Of a stretch of DNA of 64,000 nt, positions 58,001-64,000 are shown piece after piece. The first letter of the stretch is position 1, and every line of letters begins with the position of its first letter. Position numbers and translations under genes: made by a program. The notes below the pieces were generated by a model. That model ran no database searches, was not told where the DNA came from, and saw only the letters and a program-made list of their open reading frames with translations. This DNA comes from Mytilus galloprovincialis (lineage: Eukaryota; Mollusca; Bivalvia; Mytilida; Mytilidae), in contig NC_134838.1 in the NCBI RefSeq assembly GCF_965363235.1, forward strand, positions 11,130,441-11,194,440, given 5' to 3'.

Positions 58001-61000
58001 AATGTATAACATTTCTCAGCTAAAATCATACATGTTATATGTAAAAACTTGTAAGCAATACACATACTTGGTAGTAAAGGTGAAAGAGAGAGACTACCAG
58101 CTTTAAACCTAAGGAATTAAATTATGTGATGAAATGAATCCTTTTTATATGAGATATAGTCTCATTATCTGTAAACATGATCTTCCTGAATATGCATGAA
58201 AAATTTGCCACTGAACTTTAAAATTGCAATTGTTACCAATTATGATGTATTATAATGATGACATTGTATTTATATCTTACATGTATGTTATGTATATATG
58301 TTTTAATTTTTTGAAAAAAAAATTAAAAAAAATAAAAATTGTAATTTATCAATATATACCATGTTTACCTTATCATGTCATGCACTCCTTATCATCCAAG
58401 TAAAATATCTAAAAAAATTAAAGTTATACTCCATAAATTCTGCAAAGCATTTTGTTCTCACCTGGTCCATTCTGGATCTTTTCAATAACATCAGGACAAG
58501 TAGTTTTGGATTCCTTACAAAACTTCACTAAGCTGATAAAATCTTGAGATAAAAATTCTTCCTAGAAAATAATGATTTAATTAATAATATGGAACATATG
58601 TAACAGTGAATCTTTTCAATGGAAAAAAAACTAGAATGAAGAAGGAATACACTAGTGTATTTCATATTATGGAAATATTACACTACAGATTGAAAGTACA
58701 CTTACATATAAACAGTAAAACCTTTGAATTCAAAAAGAATTTGAGAAGTTTATTCATAATTAAAAACATTGATTTGCATTCACAATTTTAGGTTTAAACT
58801 AAAAGTAAATGAATTGTGTAAAACAAATTTTATAGTCTAGTCTACAGACCATAATTATATTGACCCCTAGATGTCTATAGGTTTCTCTATCTTTAAACTT
58901 CTAAACATCTGTTAAATTTCCTATTCTTAATACTTTTGCTCCTTCTTATGTAGAATACATGTTACTTTACAAATCAAAGCACTGAAACACATACTCTGGA
59001 TGAAATGCATAGTTTCTTATGCAACAGTATATCAAATACCAATAACAAGCAAAATTTCCTCGTTATGAACACACCTTGTAAAAGAAAACATGATTCAACA
59101 GTAAAAAAAATATTGTGGAAGAATTCATTGAAGCAGAAATTTTGACAATTTTAAATAGCAATTCCAAATATATCTCATACCTTTAACTTAAATATCTGAG
59201 GATGCTTGGGAATATATTTTTCTTGTATAAGTTTCCTTCTTTCCAAGTAAGCTTGACCAAGAGTTTCTCTTCTATGCAATTCTTTCTTAACCTACAAGAG
59301 CAAACAGTAAAGAATACTGTCTAAACATTATTGTTGAGAGATCAATTATAAATGTATTAATCTGCCAAGGTAGCAGTGTATAGTTTTTATACAGCCATGA
59401 TTAAAGGCATGCAATAACAAGAATGTGTCCATAGTACACAGATGTCCCGCTCACACTATTATTTTCTATGTTCAATGGAATTGTGAAATTGGGATCAAAA
59501 CTCTAATTTGGCATTATAATATATATAATATAAATTTGTTTATTAAAGTGTCACATATTGATTGCCATAAAACATATACAACAATTATAATATTTACACA
59601 TAAAACAATCAATATCCAGCCATAAATACTGACTTATGAGACACTAACATTATAAAACTTTATACAATTACTGATCAATAGTTAAAACAACTAAACATTA
59701 CTCATTAAAATTGTTTCTTATACTTATAAAATTTTCCTATATCGTAGTTCTTATACTTGTAAAATTTTCTTATATTAAAGTTTTTAAAAACAAATTAAAA
59801 ATCTGAATATATAATAATTTCTTGACTATGATTAAAATTGACGTAAACAATGTAATATAAAGCTTAAAAATTATTGCCTGTATTAAAATTTTCTACTGGT
59901 AAAAATACAATTAGAGAGATCATATCATAGGGAACATGTGTACTATGTTTCAATTTGATTGGATTTCAACTTAATTAAAAACAGGAATGATCAAACAAAC
60001 AGATGCACAGAATTAAAATCATTATACCCTAGTAGGTGGTGCATAAAATACTCTAATGAACATTAGTATTCTCATGATTCAATATGAGGATTAAAATGCT
60101 TGACATATATATGGAGTGCCAATAGAAATGCAACTCTGTATTTATCTTAGGAAATTTAGACCATATTAATATTATAAAATTCCACTTTTAAAAAAACAAA
60201 TTTCAACTTCCCACTGCAAATTCCCACCAAAATGAACCCCTGTGAGTACAGCAAAGATTATCTTTTTTAAGTTAATGAACTTATACTATAACTTTACCTT
60301 GGAATTTGTTTAATACTGATTTTGACCCCTTAAGAGACTAATCTCAAGATTCTGGACCGTAAAGAAAGTTGATACAAGACCAAACTGTTACACATGTGGA
60401 ATGCCTTGAAAGAACATTGTAGTTTTTTAAATAATAAAAGAAACCAAAGGGGGCATGGAATAATCAATATGAAGTGTTGCATTTCTACAAACACTTAGTA
60501 TGTATGATAGCCTTGGATATATAGATAAATGTTTTAACGGTCTAGAAAAAAATCATTTTGATTTTCATTAAACAATTATTTAAATCATTCAAACAAGGAT
60601 TGTAATGATGTCAGCTGATAGCAGATGTTTTTTTTTTATTTTAATTGTTAGATTTCTAAGCTCTCTTCTTTTGTTACAAAATTCATTTATATATTACTGA
60701 TAACAATACCTCACTCAAAACTTCCTTGATCTGATCTTCTGTCACACATCCTTTATTTTTTAATGTCTAAAAAAAAAAATCAGTTACAACATTCAAAATT
60801 GAATAAAAATGTCACATTTATGTATCAAAACATGCTTTTTTCCATACCAGCTATTTCATGCAAAGTTAAACTCTATGTAAATGATGTATATTGCCAAATT
60901 GATGTTGAGGTAGAGCCAACAACACAAATGTACAGGAAAATGCAAAATATATGATATTCACTTATATTTGGAAGTCAATTGGATCCAACATATCACTGGT

Positions 61001-62741
61001 CCCCTTATGAATGGGGTTATAACAGTGCAAAAAAAAAGGTTTTCATATAAAAGGATAAGAATCCTCATATCGGGCACAGGACGTTTGCGCTTTTTTACCT
61101 GTAAAACGATAGGACATTTGCGCTTCAAATACTATGGACATTTGCGCTTTTAATTTTGATTCACCTGTATTAAATTCACCAGACATTTGCGCTTTTTACC
61201 TATAGTCGACTACCTGTAATCTTAATGAGAAGTAAATCATTACATAAATAAATTTAACTTATATTTGTCATTAGTTAGTTCACATTTACACAGTGAACAT
61301 GGATTTTAAAGTTATAGTGACTAGTAAAGAAAAAAAATGAATATGTCTTGATGGATTTTTATATCGTTTCGACCAAGCCCTAAAAATTGGAGACCTTTCA
61401 AGGAGATGTACCGTTGAAAAGGAGAAACTCGATCATTTATTTGAGATGTGGGCTAAGTACCAATCAGGACAGTTAACAAGAGCAAATTTGTTCACTCATT
61501 GGGCTTCAAATATCAAGCTAAAACTGACCTGTAATTGTGATGACAGTACTTGATTTTATTTCTGTACATACACTTTAAACATATATCAACAATGTGCTAT
61601 GACATATGAAGGTGCTATGAATTTTAAACTTTTAACCATAAAGAATGACTTTAACTCTGCCAGGTCAAACCTACCGGTCCCAAGCCCGGATAAAAGAGGA
61701 GGCTGGGAAGTTATAGATATATATATATAAAAAAAGCGCAAATGTCCTATGTAAAAAGCGCAAATGTCCATTTTTAAAAAGCGCAAATGTCCTATGTTTT
61801 GAAGCGCAAGTGTCCACAAAAAAAAGCGCAAATGTCCTATGAAAAAGCGCAAACGTCCCGTGCCGCTCATATCATGGGTTTTAAATCTATTAATACATTG
61901 TGACGTCAAAATGTTGTTCAACATATATATTTGAACCGCCTAACAGAAGTTATAATAATGTCATAATATCTGTTCCTGTTGGAATAAATATTCCATACAA
62001 TGTATTACGTTAGGAACATTTACTGTAATACTTATTCCAGTGGAAATAATATTCCAGAATATTTTTTTCCATTTAGAACTATTTTGTGACAACAATTTCC
62101 ATTAAACATGGGTACGAATACACATGAGGTATAAACACATATAATCTGACATCTATGATCTGACAAAGCCATCTTTCCATATACTCATAGAAACCTGAAG
62201 GTCCTTATATTAGGGTTGTAAATTAAGTAATGCCCTTTACTGTTAGGCATCAAACAGCCATTTTCGACTACTGTTAGCGTCAAATCGATTTAAAATTTTT
62301 TATGGTGATTCGTCAAAATATCCTTGTCGTGATACAGGTCTCAAATAATTGTTGTATTGTTGTCACCGTTATTTTTGGAAAAAAATTAACATGATTCGTC
62401 AAAATCTTGCATATTTTATCGTCATGCACCAAAAATTACCGTTAAGTTCGTCACTTGGCAAGAAATTTTAACGGTATTTGTCATTCCCCCATAACCACCC
62501 TCTTTTAAGTTATAAATATTTCATTATTGCAAGGATTTGTATACAAATTCTTCATTTCTTGATATCTCTGTTAAAATTTGATACAATCAAAAATAAGTGT
62601 GTAAACGATTACGGTGTGCATTTTTACTTTTAAATATTGGTCCAAAAGCTGTTGTTCTGATGTAAACACTACGTGGGTGTTGTATTTCTTTAAGAAAAAG
62701 TTGTGAGAGTAAAAGCAACTGCAGACGAAAAATCTCTTCAT
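54508..62741 (-). CDS. OGFOD2: OGFOD2-like 2-oxoglutarate/Fe(II) dioxygenase, six exons, complete
   Basis: Exons on the minus strand: 62741-62628, 60766-60710, 59291-59181, 58561-58462, 58019-57895 and 55023-54508; total 1,023 nt, 340 residues plus stop, close to about 350 for the human protein (from memory). All borders are AG/GT and in phase. Matches to the family include CSCF near the start, KGCVTEDQ, the LEHFEDSD and NTMNNYG block, and the catalytic domain. Iron ligands are His227 and Asp229 (HYD) and His282 (HGAKP), with Arg292 for 2-oxoglutarate. The enzyme's substrate is not established. The start ATG at 62741 fits family length; in-frame upstream codons to 62921 would add 60 residues without family support. 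Confidence 0.93.
55760..56325. mobile_element. Inverted-repeat element (CACTAATAA-GACAAGAAG ends)
   Basis: CACTAATTAAAGACAAGAAG on the left and its imperfect inverse CTTCTTGTCTCTTATTAGTG on the right; subterminal AGCGACAAGAAG/GCGAGAAGAAG motifs recur. About 560 bp in the last intron of OGFOD2. Confidence 0.55.
56383..56606 (+). pseudogene. Broken THAP-domain relic
   Basis: On the plus strand ATG at 56383 opens MPSPCWCVPECHLRGG and IRRKSWINAMAQT, then a stop. In another frame VCKAHFTENDYVQETIHGKT continues from 56540. Together these give the C-x(n)-C ... W ... C-x2-H order of a THAP zinc finger (C2CH), with at least one frameshift and two in-frame stops. THAP domains occur in P-element-type transposases and host proteins; a transposon remnant is likely here, antisense in the OGFOD2 intron. 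Confidence 0.6.
56611..57540. other. OGFOD2 intron 5, nothing recognised
   Basis: A+T-rich, with short open frames that lack coding features. Confidence 0.35.
57542..57780. mobile_element. Small MITE (CAGTCTTGTAATTAC-like ends)
   Basis: CCAGTCTTGTATTACAACTCC on the left is matched by GGAGCAGTCAATTACAAGAC on the right; about 240 bp. Confidence 0.55.
57895..58019 (-). CDS. OGFOD2: OGFOD2 exon 5
   Basis: 125 nt, enters with two bases of a split codon and ends in phase 0 at TATGGG before GTAACT. It encodes CYTLPVFTEEYCKLMMEELE and HFEDSDCPKARPNTMNNYG, the most conserved block before the catalytic exon. Acceptor GATTTTAG. Confidence 0.93.
58462..58561 (-). CDS. OGFOD2: OGFOD2 exon 4
   Basis: 100 nt encoding EEFLSQDFISLVKFCKESK and CPDVIEKIQNGP, leaving one base of a codon before GTGAGA. 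EEFL matches the start of this segment in relatives. Confidence 0.88.
59181..59291 (-). CDS. OGFOD2: OGFOD2 exon 3
   Basis: 111 nt, phase 0 at both ends: VKKELHRRETLGQAYLERRK and LIQEKYIPKHPQIFKLK, matching the basic helix and Y-x-P-x-H-P segment of the family. Confidence 0.9.
59410..60052 (+). repeat. GGGGCATAAAAA-type bivalve repeat, copy 2, interrupted
   Basis: GAATGTGTCCATAGTACACAG to AACTCTAATTTGGCATTA (ending about 59515) and then GATCATATCATAGGGAACAT onward (59918-60052) match copy 1 at 35412-35695. About 390 bp between the halves is absent from copy 1, so it is a later insertion. Confidence 0.7.
60710..60766 (-). CDS. OGFOD2: OGFOD2 exon 2
   Basis: 57 nt, phase 0: TLKNKGCVTEDQIKEVLSE. 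K-G-C-V followed by an acidic helix matches the family. Acceptor is a long T tract ending in AG. Confidence 0.88.
61072..61868. mobile_element. Transposon with terminal GCGCAAATGTCC arrays, copy 2
   Basis: Left end GGGCACAGGACGTTTGCGCT, right end AAAGCGCAAACGTCCCGTGC, with four to five GGACATTTGCGC units inside each end. The core shares GAGAAACTCGATCATTTATT and TTGTTCACTCATTGGGCTTC with copy 1 and lacks the palindrome found there. It lies in OGFOD2 intron 1. Confidence 0.85.
61869..62627. other. OGFOD2 intron 1, remainder
   Basis: Non-coding. CGTCAAAAT recurs between 62270 and 62410, and ACCGTTAAG / TAACGGTATTTGTCATT near 62440 suggests an old transposable element, but I could not define ends. 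Confidence 0.35.
62628..62741 (-). CDS. OGFOD2: OGFOD2 exon 1 (start)
   Basis: 114 nt from ATG: MKRFFVCSCFYSHNFFLKKY, NTHVVFTSEQQLLDQYLK, then GTAAAA. C-x-C-F and H-V-x-F match the N-terminal Cys motif of the family. Confidence 0.85.
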
Positions 62742-64000
62742 TGCAGAAGATGCTTTTTTATTCAATGCAATGTTTGGCCTTGTAATGAAAATATTCTGTG
62801 GGACAAAACGTTTGAAAGATTTTGTAATTCTTCCTTCTCTAGACTTTCCGTTACTTATACCGACGAGTGCCGGTATCACGAATGGAAATAAAATGTCTGC
62901 GCCCATGTAAAAATGACACAAAACTCTGAAAATTTACCTGATGATGTTTGGCTGGTAAACAATTACAATTGAACAATAAGATTTAGTAACCTGAAACATA
63001 AAGTTCTCCATGACATGTTTTTGTTGTCATTCTTTTAGTTCATTCAAAAGGATCCTATGATTTTTTTATCTTCATGACATTGACAGATTTGACTCTTAGA
63101 AACACACCAAATAATCTGTCTCTTGACCAATGAGTTGGTGCATGTGGCAGTTGCTATCGAATCCAATCTCAATTCACTAAGATTGTCAGTTTTACTGCTG
63201 AATGTTGGTGGTTTTCTCAAGGCGCTGCAGCTTCCTCCACAAGTAAAAACTGACAGCCACAAAAAAGCTGAAAGTGGTGTTAAACACCAATTAGCCAATC
63301 AGAAGTGGGTGTAAGCTAGCATCTAACTATAATGTATACTTGTATAGGGAAATAGATGTGGCACTAAAATCTTAAACATACACATACAAATGAACCAACA
63401 TTACCAAAACTAAGACAAAAAAGGTTAGAGGTTCCTTATTTGGGACAGGTACGAAAATGGGCATGGTTCAACTTATTTTGTGAGATGTCAACTCTCCCCT
63501 ATAACTGTATTTAAGTGGAATAAACACACACATGTATATATAGTATCATGATTAATAATTGTAAATGCCTCCTATTGGACCCTGATTGGAAATATAAAAT
63601 ATTTGATTTGATTTGATATAGTAATGATACCAATCAATGTTAGTCCATTTGTAAACATTTTGTATAATTACTCAAATTTTCTAAAACCAATCTCATGTAC
63701 AGTAATTTTAACACAACCTCTAAGGATTGATGGACGGAAGCTCCCATTTTACAAAAAAAAAACATGTGTTTGTTGTCCATAGATACAGGTAATTGAAAAT
63801 TTGAATGAAAACAATTTTCGCAGGATGTCTTGATTGGTTTCCTCAGAACTCTGTAGTATTGGTAGGATGTCTACAAAGTTTACTTTCATTTCTTTGTTTA
63901 TTTTTTTGGAAAGATTGGAACTTGTTCTAAATCTTTCTTAAGGCACTGGCCTCCCTAACAACACGACAGGTTAGCTACTAAATGTATTCACTGCACTGAA
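62742..64000. other. Upstream of OGFOD2; no gene identified
   Basis: Holds the 5' flank of OGFOD2 and short repeat fragments. No promoter element could be assigned. Open frames here are short and lack family features. Confidence 0.4.
63408..63530 (+). repeat. Fragment of the retroelement tail seen at 25088-26150
   Basis: ACTAAGACAAAAAAGGTTAGAGG, TTGGGACAGG and GAGATGTCAACTCTCCCCTA follow in the order of 25325-25440. Confidence 0.6.

Noticed and set aside
61586-61924. 112-codon minus-strand frame with repeated GHLRF peptides
   Set aside because: It looks like an RF-amide precursor, but the peptides are translations of the GCGCAAATGTCC terminal array of a transposon, and there is no signal peptide or dibasic spacing.
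62741-62921. N-terminal extension of OGFOD2 to an upstream start
   Set aside because: The frame is open, but the extra 60 residues have no family counterpart; the ATG at 62741 fits the family length.

Overview
The window is A+T-rich eukaryotic DNA with small phase-consistent exons, long introns and dense interspersed repeats. I recognise several repeat families as bivalve (mussel, Mytilus-like) from general knowledge; the species assignment is inference. No rRNA, tRNA or CRISPR array was seen.

Plus strand, 1612-46760: the 3' part of one very large gene. I could chain 42 coding exons with canonical AG/GT borders and continuous reading phase, giving about 2,397 residues. The product is a type I membrane protein built from about 20 copies of a module of roughly 100 residues that I do not recognise. 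Six modules, one von Willebrand factor A (VWA) domain with an intact metal-binding motif, then thirteen more modules and a degenerate twentieth lead to a transmembrane helix and a short tyrosine-containing tail. Almost every module is encoded by a short exon (55-97 nt) plus a long exon (218-287 nt) in the same phase pattern, so the protein grew by duplicating exon pairs. A furin-type RRQKR site lies about 166 residues before the membrane. The 5' end of the gene lies outside the window.

46761-54507: intergenic DNA filled with repeats: a miniature inverted-repeat element, a transposon with terminal arrays of a GCGCAAATGTCC motif, a 168-bp tandem repeat, and degenerate repeats of about 130-200 bp.

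Minus strand, 62741-54508: a complete six-exon gene for an OGFOD2-like 2-oxoglutarate/iron dioxygenase (340 residues). Its introns hold a second copy of the GCGCAAATGTCC transposon, a broken THAP-domain relic and other inverted-repeat elements. The two genes converge tail to tail. Nothing in the sequence links their functions.

The most novel item is the modular VWA transmembrane protein. The transposable elements are the second source of interest: nested insertions, minisatellites and several families present in two or more copies.
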